The position numbers and the translations under genes were made by a program. 64,000 nucleotides of DNA from Algoriphagus ratkowskyi (GTDB lineage: Bacteria > Bacteroidota > Bacteroidia > Cytophagales > Cyclobacteriaceae): assembly GCF_002150505.1 (NCBI RefSeq), contig NZ_MSSV01000008.1:62001-126000 (forward strand). The letters run 5' to 3'. Numbering within the stretch: position 1 is the first letter of the stretch; each line of letters opens with the position of its first letter. Shown here in pieces: positions 36,118-44,467 of this stretch. The notes below the pieces were generated by a model, which did not search any database, had not been told where the DNA came from, and saw only the letters and a list, made by a program, of their open reading frames with translations.

Positions 36118-36137
36118 AGTGGGGGAGGCTTTTCAAT

Positions 36138-36145
36138 TATATTTG
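36138..36145 (+). promoter_or_regulatory. -7 promoter element of the HEAT-like gene
   Basis: TATATTTG matches TAnnTTTG 20 bases before the ATG. No TTG is found at the -33 spacing, so the call rests on one element. Confidence 0.4.
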
Positions 36146-36165
36146 CACAAATAAACCGAAAAAAC

Positions 36166-36693
36166 ATGGACGAGGAAATCCAAGGCTTAATCAAGCACAT
36201 GAGTGACCCCAGTGAAAAGGAGGCTTTTTATTTTGCAGATAAACTGGGTAAAAATCTGGATGAAAGTGGGAGAGATAAAGTGATCGAACTAGTGAAAGGG
36301 GACAGTTGGGAAATTGCTTACCTCGCTTGCCGAGCACTTTCTCAATCATCTTTCAATGAAGAATCTCTAGATGCGATCTTCGAAGCTATCAATGATAAGA
36401 AGAATAGACCTCAGCAGGGTGCCTTTGTTCAGATCTTGGAAGAATTCGATCTAAGTCAGCGCTTTGTAGATATTTTTAGAGTATTTCTTTTCGGTAATTT
36501 CAAAGCGCAAACCTTAGCCAAAATGTATTTGGACGAAGTGGAATTTGACATGACACCCCGCACACTTCGTAAAGCTGAGAAGCACTGGAATCACTACCTA
36601 CACAATCCAGAAGATGAGGGGAGTTTGGAATTGAAAAAACTAGAGGTAGAACCAATATTAACAGAGATTAAAGAGTTGTTTTCTGAGGATTAA
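36166..36693 (+). CDS. HEAT-like repeat protein, unknown function
   Basis: 175 residues, entirely helical by composition, with HEAT-like spacing in the first two thirds (HMSDPSEKEAFYFADKLGKNL, DSWEIAYLACRALSQS, NRPQQGAFVQILEEF). The C-terminal part is charged. No catalytic motif. Probably a cytoplasmic scaffold. It is divergent from the VLRF1 gene. A functional link is possible but untested. Confidence 0.65.
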   Translation: MDEEIQGLIKHMSDPSEKEAFYFADKLGKNLDESGRDKVIELVKGDSWEIAYLACRALSQSSFNEESLDAIFEAINDKKNRPQQGAFVQILEEFDLSQRFVDIFRVFLFGNFKAQTLAKMYLDEVEFDMTPRTLRKAEKHWNHYLHNPEDEGSLELKKLEVEPILTEIKELFSED

Positions 36694-36747
36694 ATTATAA
36701 TCGCCCGATTCTTGTGCTTGTTCCTATACAAAATAAAGTCGTTTGTC

Positions 36748-37380
36748 ATGAGGAAAATGGATGTTGTGGGTTTACAGTCGGAGTTTTTTAAAAAATATGG
36801 TTTCGCATTAATTCATTCCCATTTGCTGTTTGAGAAGGTTTTTCCGCATGGTAAACAAGTTATTTTCGTGCATTTCACAGAAGGGTTAAAAGACATAAAC
36901 ATTGAATATCACCTCGCAATACGCATCAATGCTGTAGAGGAACTTGTCCAGAAGTTCCTTCCAAGTCCCCTTAGTTACGCAGAACAATCGATCACAATTG
37001 CACAAACTCCTGACAAACTGGGGAATATCTACCCAAAAAAAATTACAGTATCTGATGAAATTGATCTTTCAAAAATTATCAATGATGTTGAAGAATTTTT
37101 TTTAAATACGGGATTTGCTTGGTTAGACCAAATGATTGATCCTAAGTATTTGGAGCAAGAGTTTCTGCGTCAATCGGAAAACCTTATGCATGATTGTAAC
37201 TTGGTAGAATCGGCTTTCCGCTCCACAGCTGTTAGTAAACTTTATAATGGCCAAGATTATCCGATTCTTCGTCAAGCATTCTTGGAGACAATCCATTCTC
37301 AGGAATTCACGCCATTTACTATTGCTTCATTTCTGCAATTTCTGGATTACTTGGATAAGCTAGATCAAGTAGCCGCTTAA
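36748..37380 (+). CDS. Conserved protein of unknown function
   Basis: About 210 residues from the ATG at 36748; the frame is open further upstream only through a TTG codon. No domain recognised. The middle part alternates hydrophobic strands (QVIFVHFTEGLKDINIEYHLAIR), the last third is helical. It lies 54 bases after the HEAT-like gene on the same strand and ends 4 bases beyond the stop of the convergent hrpB gene. No signal peptide or membrane segment. Confidence 0.65.
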   Translation: MRKMDVVGLQSEFFKKYGFALIHSHLLFEKVFPHGKQVIFVHFTEGLKDINIEYHLAIRINAVEELVQKFLPSPLSYAEQSITIAQTPDKLGNIYPKKITVSDEIDLSKIINDVEEFFLNTGFAWLDQMIDPKYLEQEFLRQSENLMHDCNLVESAFRSTAVSKLYNGQDYPILRQAFLETIHSQEFTPFTIASFLQFLDYLDKLDQVAA

Positions 37381-39863
37381 AATCGTCTCTTAACGCCGCT
37401 TATGGCTTGAGCTTCTAATGGATTCTCAGGCCATTCGTGTTTAGGATAGCGTCTTTTCAGCTCCTTCTTCACTTCGAAATAACCATTTTTCCAAAAACTC
37501 TTCAAGTCTTGAGTTAGCTGTACTGGCTTATAACCTGGAGAAAGCATCTCTATTAACACAGGGATTTTTCCATTATTTACTCTAGGAGTTTCTAATAAGC
37601 CAAAAAGCTCCTGAAGTCTAACCGCAAGAAGCGGAATTTCATCTATTCGATATTCCAGTTTGATTTTACTTCCCGAAGGCACTGCTATAGTTGCAGGCGC
37701 AAATTGATCTAATTGCTTTTGAAGGGTAAAATCTAAACTACTTGAAAGTATCTGAACTAAATTCAGCTTCTTAAAATCATCATTCTTAGTGATGTTTTGT
37801 AAATAAGGTGCTATCCAAGTTTCTGGTTTCTCACATAGACCGGCTATCGACCAATCTGGCCAGTTCTGGTCTGGATGCCAATTTTTTAAATTATGAACAC
37901 GCAAAATCAATTGCTCTACATTCTCACTGAAATCCAGTAAATACTCACCATCCTCACGAATAGCTTCCAAAATCGCTTCAGTCACATCTCCAGCGGCATA
38001 CTTTGACAAGGGACGAGTACCGAGGATAATCGATCCAATTCTAATTTCAGAATGCGCCTGTAGTCCTCCTTTTTTTCTATCCCATTTCAACACTTCCTTG
38101 GTCTTTAGCATAGGAGCCAAATCCTTGGGATTGATAGGAGCAGCCATCCAGATTTTGCCCATGCCTTCTCTTGCATCAACATGTGCCACGGCCAACCAGG
38201 ACTCATGTGCTAAATCATCTTTGTGTGCAATCTGGGCGATTTTACCATTTGCTAACTGAAACTGAGCATTGTTACCCGGGCGAGCTGCTGCTATACGCTC
38301 TGGATATGCATAGGCAAGGAGTAGACCTGTTTGCCAAGGATCAACAGGCCCGTTTTCAGGTAGGATAGAATACATGCGGCGGTAAGAAGCAGCCAACTTT
38401 TCTATTTTTTTGATTCCTGAAATGCTGACATCGTATTTTCTAAACCTTCTTAATGCTTCGATCCTCAGATTTATATCCACACCTGCGTCAGGTCCAAGAG
38501 GGTCGCGTTCATCCAAAATTGCAGCTATATCGGTCGCCAAACCAAGTTGATCGATTTTTACTGCATTGATCAACATATGTGCAATTCTTGGATGCGTGGG
38601 TAGCTTATGAACTTCCCGACCATGCGGAGTAAGTTCTCCTTCTAAGATAGCTTCTATAGACTCTAGCGTTTTTTCTGCTAAAGCCAATGTCCCAGCTGGA
38701 GGAGTAGTAAGCCAAGTCATAGATCGGATATCTTGCTTTCCCCAGGCTTTCATATCCAGTACCAACCCTGTTAAGTCGGCCTCCATCAATTCAGGCGTAC
38801 GGTATTCATTCAATTGATTTTGAATGGCTTTTGTCCAAAGTCTATAGCTATGACCAGCAGTCAATCTACCTGCACGACCAGATCTTTGGTCTGCGGAATC
38901 TATGCTGATTCTATGTAAAACTAATCGTGATAAACCGGATCTTGCATCAAATCTGGATGATTTGGCGAAGCCCGAATCCACCACTACCGTAACTCCTTCG
39001 ATTGTCAAGGAAGTCTCTGCAATATCTGTGGAAAGGACAATTTTACGTTTCCCTGAAGGATGAGGTAGGATAGCTCTATTCTGGTCACCCAGTGAAAGTT
39101 GTCCGTAAAGTGGCAAAACGAGATCATCAGGAAGCATTTTTTTCAGTATTTCCTGAGCCTTTCTGATTTCGCCCTGACCTGGCAGAAAAACCAAAAAGTC
39201 CCCATTATGAACTTTGGTCAACGGAATAATCTGCCGCGCTGTATCTTCTCCAATTGAATATTGGTCCACCTCATTCATGTAATTAACTTCTACGGGATAT
39301 TGCCGACCCTTGCTCTCAATCACGGTTGAGCCAAGCAATCCAGAAAGTACATTTGCATCTATAGTTGCAGACATCAACAAGATGCGCAGATCAGGTCTCA
39401 GCACTTGCTGCACCTCACGGCAAAGTGCCAGTGCAACTTCAGAATGCAGGTTTCGCTCGTGAAACTCATCGAAGATAACCAATCCCACATCTTCCAGCCC
39501 ATTGTCCGAATGTAGCATGCGGGTTAATATGCCCTCGGTAATGACCTCTAGTCTTGTATTGGCAGAGATAACTGATTCGAAGCGAATTCTATAACCAATC
39601 AGATCTCCTAACTTAGTATTCGTCATCGATGCCATCCGCTGCGCAATTGTCTTGGTCGCCAATCGCCGAGGCTCAAGCATTAAGATCTTCTTGCCTACCA
39701 GCCAAGGTTCATCTAGCAATACTAGAGGAAGCAAAGTACTCTTTCCCGCACCCGGAGGAGCTTGAATAATCAAAGAATTAGAAGTAGAAAGTTGGGTTTT
39801 TACTTGAGGAATAATTTCCGCTACCGGGAGGTCGAAAATGTTGAAATCGAAATTGTTAAGCAT
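37377..39863 (-). CDS. hrpB: ATP-dependent helicase HrpB
   Basis: DEAH-box (SF2) helicase of about 828 residues from the ATG at 39863. Walker A GAGKST (38-43), DEFHERNLHSE, SATID, LSTDIAETSLTIEGV and QRSGRAGR are all present, followed by HA2 and the HrpB C-terminal domain (EYRIDEIPLLAVRLQELFG, LSPGYKPVQLTQDLKSFW). An upstream ATG at 39902 adds 13 residues unlike the family. TATTTTTG at 39870-39877 looks like a -7 element only 6 bases from the ATG, so transcription might start at the codon itself. Role in RNA handling is poorly known. Confidence 0.9.
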   Translation of the reverse strand: MLNNFDFNIFDLPVAEIIPQVKTQLSTSNSLIIQAPPGAGKSTLLPLVLLDEPWLVGKKILMLEPRRLATKTIAQRMASMTNTKLGDLIGYRIRFESVISANTRLEVITEGILTRMLHSDNGLEDVGLVIFDEFHERNLHSEVALALCREVQQVLRPDLRILLMSATIDANVLSGLLGSTVIESKGRQYPVEVNYMNEVDQYSIGEDTARQIIPLTKVHNGDFLVFLPGQGEIRKAQEILKKMLPDDLVLPLYGQLSLGDQNRAILPHPSGKRKIVLSTDIAETSLTIEGVTVVVDSGFAKSSRFDARSGLSRLVLHRISIDSADQRSGRAGRLTAGHSYRLWTKAIQNQLNEYRTPELMEADLTGLVLDMKAWGKQDIRSMTWLTTPPAGTLALAEKTLESIEAILEGELTPHGREVHKLPTHPRIAHMLINAVKIDQLGLATDIAAILDERDPLGPDAGVDINLRIEALRRFRKYDVSISGIKKIEKLAASYRRMYSILPENGPVDPWQTGLLLAYAYPERIAAARPGNNAQFQLANGKIAQIAHKDDLAHESWLAVAHVDAREGMGKIWMAAPINPKDLAPMLKTKEVLKWDRKKGGLQAHSEIRIGSIILGTRPLSKYAAGDVTEAILEAIREDGEYLLDFSENVEQLILRVHNLKNWHPDQNWPDWSIAGLCEKPETWIAPYLQNITKNDDFKKLNLVQILSSSLDFTLQKQLDQFAPATIAVPSGSKIKLEYRIDEIPLLAVRLQELFGLLETPRVNNGKIPVLIEMLSPGYKPVQLTQDLKSFWKNGYFEVKKELKRRYPKHEWPENPLEAQAISGVKRRF

Positions 39864-40006
39864 GCAAGGCAAAAATACGGGATTTTGAGGTAGTAAGGGC
39901 ATTGAGATTGATGTTGTAGGATAGAAAGATTAATCACCCTCAATGTGAATCCAGTACAAGCGGGACATCTGGTTTTTAGAAAGGAATGCTGTACAGGTCA
40001 GCGTTC

Positions 40007-40014
40007 TATCGGGA
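40007..40014. repeat. Half copy of the TATCGGGA repeat
   Basis: TATCGGGA in the hrpB to lmo0937-type gap, matching one arm of the repeat at 22715-22732. Confidence 0.35.
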
Positions 40015-40070
40015 CGCGAGCGATTTCTACAGAAAAAATCGTAGTTTCTCAGGAAATACGTAAAAAGTAA

Positions 40071-40108
40071 AAAGCCCAAGCTTGATCCATAAGGAAAGCT
40101 TGGACTTT
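40071..40108 (-). terminator. Terminator of the small membrane protein gene
   Basis: On the minus strand AAAGTCCAAGCTT and AAGCTTGGGCTTT form a 13-bp stem with one mismatch, followed by TTTAC. It lies 24 bases after the stop codon at 40132. Confidence 0.8.
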
Positions 40109-40131
40109 AGTATTTTGATTAGTTCGAAATG

Positions 40132-40287
40132 CTATACTGCGCTTCTACCAGTGATAAGTTTGTAGAGGATCGCAATCACAGCAAGTACTAAAAGTATATG
40201 GATAAGACCTGCAACACTATATATAAATACTCCGATTGCCCATCCTATAAGTAGTATAACTGCGATAATATAAAGTAAAGAATTCAT
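40132..40287 (-). CDS. lmo0937-type small membrane protein
   Basis: 51 residues, ATG start, two hydrophobic helices (YIIAVILLIGWAIGVFIY and GLIHILLVLAVIAILYKLI) with the family's GLIHILLVLAVI signature. Members are induced under stress in other bacteria, but no function is established. It has its own terminator and is apparently monocistronic. Confidence 0.8.
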   Translation of the reverse strand: MNSLLYIIAVILLIGWAIGVFIYSVAGLIHILLVLAVIAILYKLITGRSAV

Positions 40288-40483
40288 GGTATAAGAGTTT
40301 TGGTTAGTTAGATATTCAATTCTGACTAGTGATTATCCAAGCTTAATGCCAAGTGGGGTTTATGTTTTTGTTAGTTATTAAGGGCATATTTTTCATTAAA
40401 TAAAATCTTCTGGGAGGAATTAATCTCCCAGAATGGGGATTTTGGCGTACGCGAGTATTTCCTTTTTTAAGCCAAGCAGATCT

Positions 40484-40519
40484 AAAAAAAAGCCACAAGA
40501 ATCAAATCCTTGTGGCTTT
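40484..40519 (-). terminator. Terminator of the DUF2911 gene
   Basis: On the minus strand AAAGCCACAAG and CTTGTGGCTTT form an 11-bp stem followed by TTTTTT, beginning 22 bases after the stop codon. Confidence 0.9.
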
Positions 40520-40540
40520 CGAAGAAATTTTCCTTCTAAA

Positions 40541-41047
40541 TTATTTGCTCAATTTGGCAGTAGCTACACCATATTCCCATCTTACTTCAAAGCTTGAAGG
40601 TTTTACTTGGTAAACTAAACGCTCTTCCATTGTAGAACCTTGTCCTGAAGGAACAGTTACTCTCAAAGCGTCTTGAGCTTTGTCATAATCAAATGCTCCC
40701 CACTGCTTAGCAGTTTTGTTGAAAATGAAAGTGGAAGAAGACTCACCAGGAATGATAAAGAAACTATACGTTCCAGCAGTTAGTTTCTTGCCTTCCACCA
40801 TAATATCCTTTGTAGTAGTGAATGTAGTTGCATCATTCGCTCCTGCTCTCCATACTTCTCCTAGAGGAACTAAATCTCCCCAAACCGTACGACCTTTCAC
40901 AGCTGGGCTGCTATAGTTAATAGTTACTTTAGCATCTCCAATCATTCCTTCTGCGGTTTTGGCTGGGCTAGCTTTCTCTTGTGCATTAGCGGCAAAGCCT
41001 ACAAATGCTAGTAGGGCAATAGCTAAAAAGCTTTTTTTCAAATTCAT
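40541..41047 (-). CDS. DUF2911 secreted protein
   Basis: 168 residues with a signal peptide (1-22, FAANAQ). The mature part contains INYSSPAVKGRTVWGDLVPLGEVWRAGANDATTF and GTYSFFIIPGE, the DUF2911 signature. A beta-sandwich protein of the Bacteroidota envelope, function unknown. Monocistronic. Confidence 0.88.
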   Translation of the reverse strand: MNLKKSFLAIALLAFVGFAANAQEKASPAKTAEGMIGDAKVTINYSSPAVKGRTVWGDLVPLGEVWRAGANDATTFTTTKDIMVEGKKLTAGTYSFFIIPGESSSTFIFNKTAKQWGAFDYDKAQDALRVTVPSGQGSTMEERLVYQVKPSSFEVRWEYGVATAKLSK

Positions 41048-41193
41048 TGTTATCTTGTTTTAGTTAGAGTTGAAAATACGATTTATAATCTAAACTGGTT
41101 GCATTTGAAAGAGAATAATAATTGTTGTAAAATGTCCCCCATGTCTAGCAAATTTTAACATCGGCCAACAAACATCTAGCATCCTATTTCTTC

Positions 41194-42342
41194 TTAGATC
41201 TTCACCCAAGCTTCGTTCGCATTACTTTCTACGATTGCATCACCGATAATTAATTCTCTCCAACCATCTGCGAAAGTAGGGTAAGTAGGTTTCTCTGGCT
41301 GCTTGCCTTCTCTCACGGCTGCATATACTTCTTTGAAAAGTTGCTTGGAAGTATCTGGAAAACCTTCTTGATGTCCTCCAGGGAAACTAACCAATGAACG
41401 AGCTCCTTCATCTACCAAAGCTGGATCTTTCATCAAAATCGAGTTTGCCGAATCACGGTGACCAATCCAAAGTTCATTTGGTTTCTCTGCGTTGAATTCG
41501 AAATTGGCTTTAGAACCTGAAATTTCAATATTCAGACGATTTTTACGACCTGCATTTACTTGACTCACTACAATAGAACCTATTCTACCATTGTCAAATC
41601 GAAGCATGATAGTCGCATAATCCTCAGAAGTCACCTCGTATTCCTCGTAATCGGAAGGATCTAGTGTTTTTCCAGAGAAAGACTCTACAGCTTTTAAAGG
41701 TTTCAAACGAGTTGGATGGACGATTGAAAAATCAGCCATTACAGCAGTCACTTTTAATCCAGTCACATACTCGGTCATATCCAATAGATGTGAGCCGATA
41801 TCTGCAACAACTCTTGAGCCGCCAGATTGCTTTGGATCCAATCTCCAACTGTAATCAGTTTTGTGGATAAGCCAATCCTGTAGATATGATCCCATCACAG
41901 AATACACTTCACCCAATTCGCCTTTCTCTCGCATTACCTTCATCTGGCGCACCATTGGATAATAGCGTAGATTAAAATGAACAGCATTGACTAAGCCTTT
42001 TTCTTTAGCTAGGTTAACTAGCTCTTCAGCTTCTTCCACAGTCATAGATAGTGGTTTTTCACACACCACATGCTTACCAGCTAGCAAGCAAGCTTTTGCC
42101 TGCGGAAAGTGAAGGAAATTAGGAGTGCAAATGTGTACTACATCGATTTCCTCATCCTTCAGCATATTGTCAAAAGTGTAGGCATTAGGGATTCCAAGTT
42201 CAACAGCTTTAGCATCTGCCACTTGCTGATTGACCTCTACGAGACCAGTCACTAGGACATTAGGAATTCTTCTTAGGGCTTCTAAATGGGCTGGTCCGAT
42301 AAATCCAGTTCCCACGATAGCTGCTTTGATAGTCTGAGCCAT
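41194..42342 (-). CDS. Gfo/Idh/MocA family oxidoreductase
   Basis: 382 residues. Rossmann GTGFIGPAHLEAL (11-23) and the EKP motif (95-97) in HVVCEKPLSMT, followed by the C-terminal alpha/beta domain. No export signal, so a cytoplasmic NAD(P)-dependent sugar or inositol dehydrogenase-like enzyme. No neighbouring sugar genes on the same strand, so the substrate is unknown. Confidence 0.88.
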   Translation of the reverse strand: MAQTIKAAIVGTGFIGPAHLEALRRIPNVLVTGLVEVNQQVADAKAVELGIPNAYTFDNMLKDEEIDVVHICTPNFLHFPQAKACLLAGKHVVCEKPLSMTVEEAEELVNLAKEKGLVNAVHFNLRYYPMVRQMKVMREKGELGEVYSVMGSYLQDWLIHKTDYSWRLDPKQSGGSRVVADIGSHLLDMTEYVTGLKVTAVMADFSIVHPTRLKPLKAVESFSGKTLDPSDYEEYEVTSEDYATIMLRFDNGRIGSIVVSQVNAGRKNRLNIEISGSKANFEFNAEKPNELWIGHRDSANSILMKDPALVDEGARSLVSFPGGHQEGFPDTSKQLFKEVYAAVREGKQPEKPTYPTFADGWRELIIGDAIVESNANEAWVKI

Positions 42343-42486
42343 AGGTTTTTTAGGTTATTATATATTGTATTTAGATTGTTAAATTAGGGAAAATGCCTCA
42401 AACCATTCCCATTACTAAAAAGTGATTTTACTTGAATCTATTTTACAAGTTGAGAAAAGTAGCAGTAATTCTTAAAAAGCAATTTT

Positions 42487-43659
42487 CTACTGTTTGGAAA
42501 TCATCTGGTTAGAAGGAGTTGTAGGCTCAAGCCACCATTTTCGGGTTGTAATAAGATTTTTATCCAACTCAATAAATTGTCCAATCTCAGGCACAAAAAT
42601 TGGCTGATTAATTTCCTTAGCCTTTACAATTACTCGCTCCACGGGATCTGTCCATGAATGCATAGCCAGCGTAAATGCTGCCCAATGTATCGGCATAAAT
42701 ACTGCTGCTTTAATATCTTTCGCTGCCTGAGCTGTTTCCTCAGGTACCATGTGAATATCCGTCCATCGCTCGTTGTATTGCCCACACTCCATCATCGCAA
42801 AGTTGAATGGGCCGTATTTCTCGCCGATTTCCTTAAAATGTGGACCATATCCACTGTCACCGCTGAAGAATATATTGTCGCTTTCACCACGGATCACCCA
42901 AGATCCCCACAGAGTAGAAAATCGATTATTCAATCCTCGGCCAGAAAAATGTCTTGCCGGAGTAAGTGCCAATACCAGTCCGTCTGTTTGAATCTCGTCC
43001 CACCAGCCTAATTCATGAATTCTTGAAGAATCTACTCCCCATTCTTCGAAGTGCGCGCCCATACCGAGAGGCATGTAGAAAGCTTTCGTTTTTTCTTTCA
43101 ACTTCTTGATTGATTCATAATCCAAATGATCGTAGTGATCATGAGACATAATAATCATGTCAATCTGTGGAAGTTTTTCTATTGTAATTGGCAATTCTTT
43201 ACTGTAACGTTTCTTCCCAAATAGTGGAGTAGGAGATGGGATTTCGCTAAACATCGGGTCAATTAGTATGTTTTTTCCTTCGATCTGCAGTAAAAATGTA
43301 GAATGACCAAACCAAACTAATCGCGTAGGAAGGTCTTTACCTACTAATTCCAAAGAATCTCTGCGTTCAAGAGGCAATTCAAAATCTGGTCTGCGGCTGG
43401 GATCATTTTTGAAAAACTCAGGAAGCATCTTAATCGCTTCAGAAAAATCCATGTCCATGTTGGTTGGTACTAGATTACTGAATTTTCCATCTTCGAAATA
43501 GGCTAATTTTTCGTATTGAGCAAGTTTCTGTTTGGAAGAACTACCTCCGAATTGTGGGCTAAGTGTGAGAAAAAGTGTAATAATAATAATTAGGATGACA
43601 ATAATTGAAATGATGGTGATCATTAGGTATTTCAGTGTTTTTGATAAAATCGTAAGCAT
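42487..43659 (-). CDS. Membrane-anchored metallo-beta-lactamase-fold hydrolase (NAPE-PLD-like)
   Basis: 390 residues. One N-terminal transmembrane helix (about 12-32), then an MBL fold with SHDHYDHLD (metal ligands His173, His175, Asp177, His178), FFSGDSGYGPHF and MPIHWAAF. This is the UlaG/NAPE-PLD branch, whose eukaryotic members hydrolyse N-acyl-phosphatidylethanolamine. With the anchor it would act at the periplasmic face of the inner membrane. Substrate unproven. Confidence 0.85.
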   Translation of the reverse strand: MLTILSKTLKYLMITIISIIVILIIIITLFLTLSPQFGGSSSKQKLAQYEKLAYFEDGKFSNLVPTNMDMDFSEAIKMLPEFFKNDPSRRPDFELPLERRDSLELVGKDLPTRLVWFGHSTFLLQIEGKNILIDPMFSEIPSPTPLFGKKRYSKELPITIEKLPQIDMIIMSHDHYDHLDYESIKKLKEKTKAFYMPLGMGAHFEEWGVDSSRIHELGWWDEIQTDGLVLALTPARHFSGRGLNNRFSTLWGSWVIRGESDNIFFSGDSGYGPHFKEIGEKYGPFNFAMMECGQYNERWTDIHMVPEETAQAAKDIKAAVFMPIHWAAFTLAMHSWTDPVERVIVKAKEINQPIFVPEIGQFIELDKNLITTRKWWLEPTTPSNQMISKQ

Positions 43660-44006
43660 AAGAGTGCTGTAAAAGCTGGTTGTCGAACTATTGGTGGTTA
43701 AACTCCTATGCCCTGTAAAAGGTGCGAGGATAACAGATTTTTTTGCTAATGACCTTGATGAGTGCTATTAGGAATGCACATATTCCAAGGTAACGATTCC
43801 ACTTTCAACCTATAACATATTGCTTAAGTGGATAAATAGCTCAACCTATTTCTATGGAATGAAAAATTCATAATTGAACGATGTCATTTATAATCTGCGC
43901 CTTTGCTGGAGATATTGGGAAAGTAATTACATTAAATTTTTTATAATCGGTTTCTCTACTCGCCTGATTTGCTATATCTTAACAGCATAAACTTAATTAA
44001 GATCCA
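43660..44006. other. Divergent intergenic region before the Mo-hydroxylase genes
   Basis: 347 bases without a gene. It holds a truncated copy (CTGCGCCTTTGCTGGAGA, 43895-43912) of the GC-rich repeat found at 48698-48722. No clear promoter was recognised. Confidence 0.5.
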
Positions 44007-44465
44007 ATGGCAATTATAAATCTTAAAATCAATGGGAAGGCCCATTCGGTAGATGTGGAAGAAGACACTCCATTACTTTGGGTGCTTCGCGATCATCTTG
44101 GACTGGTCGGAACAAAATATTCCTGTGGAATAGCGCAGTGTGGAGCTTGCACAGTTCATAAGAATGGTGAGGCCATCTTTTCTTGCGTCACACCTGCAGC
44201 TAGTCTGACGGAAGACAAAATCACTACGATTGAAGGACTTTCAGAAAATGGAGATCACCCAGTCCAGAAGGCATGGGCAGAAGTAGATGTAGCCCAGTGT
44301 GGCTATTGCCAAGCAGGTCAAATAATGAATGCTTCAGCTTTTCTTAAAAAAAATGCATCTCCATCTATGGAAGAAATAGATGAAGCAATGAATAGAAACA
44401 TTTGTCGCTGTGGTACTTATCATAAAATCAGAGAGGCCGTTGCGATGGCTGCTAAATCCAAATAA
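44007..44465 (+). CDS. 2Fe-2S subunit of a molybdenum hydroxylase (IorA-like)
   Basis: 152 residues, small subunit of the xanthine-oxidase family. The N-terminal plant-ferredoxin-type cluster uses Cys40, Cys45, Cys48 and Cys60; the C-terminal cluster uses Cys98, Cys101, Cys133 and Cys135 (QCGYCQAG and NICRCGTY). It passes electrons from the molybdenum site. The ATG of the large subunit follows after 2 bases. No FAD subunit is present, as in isoquinoline oxidoreductase. Confidence 0.93.
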   Translation: MAIINLKINGKAHSVDVEEDTPLLWVLRDHLGLVGTKYSCGIAQCGACTVHKNGEAIFSCVTPAASLTEDKITTIEGLSENGDHPVQKAWAEVDVAQCGYCQAGQIMNASAFLKKNASPSMEEIDEAMNRNICRCGTYHKIREAVAMAAKSK

Positions 44466-44467
44466 TC

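Noticed and set aside
42658..43011. 117-residue open frame opposite the metallo-beta-lactamase-fold gene
   Set aside because: Antisense to conserved metal-binding sequence with an odd Cys/His-rich composition; shadow frame.
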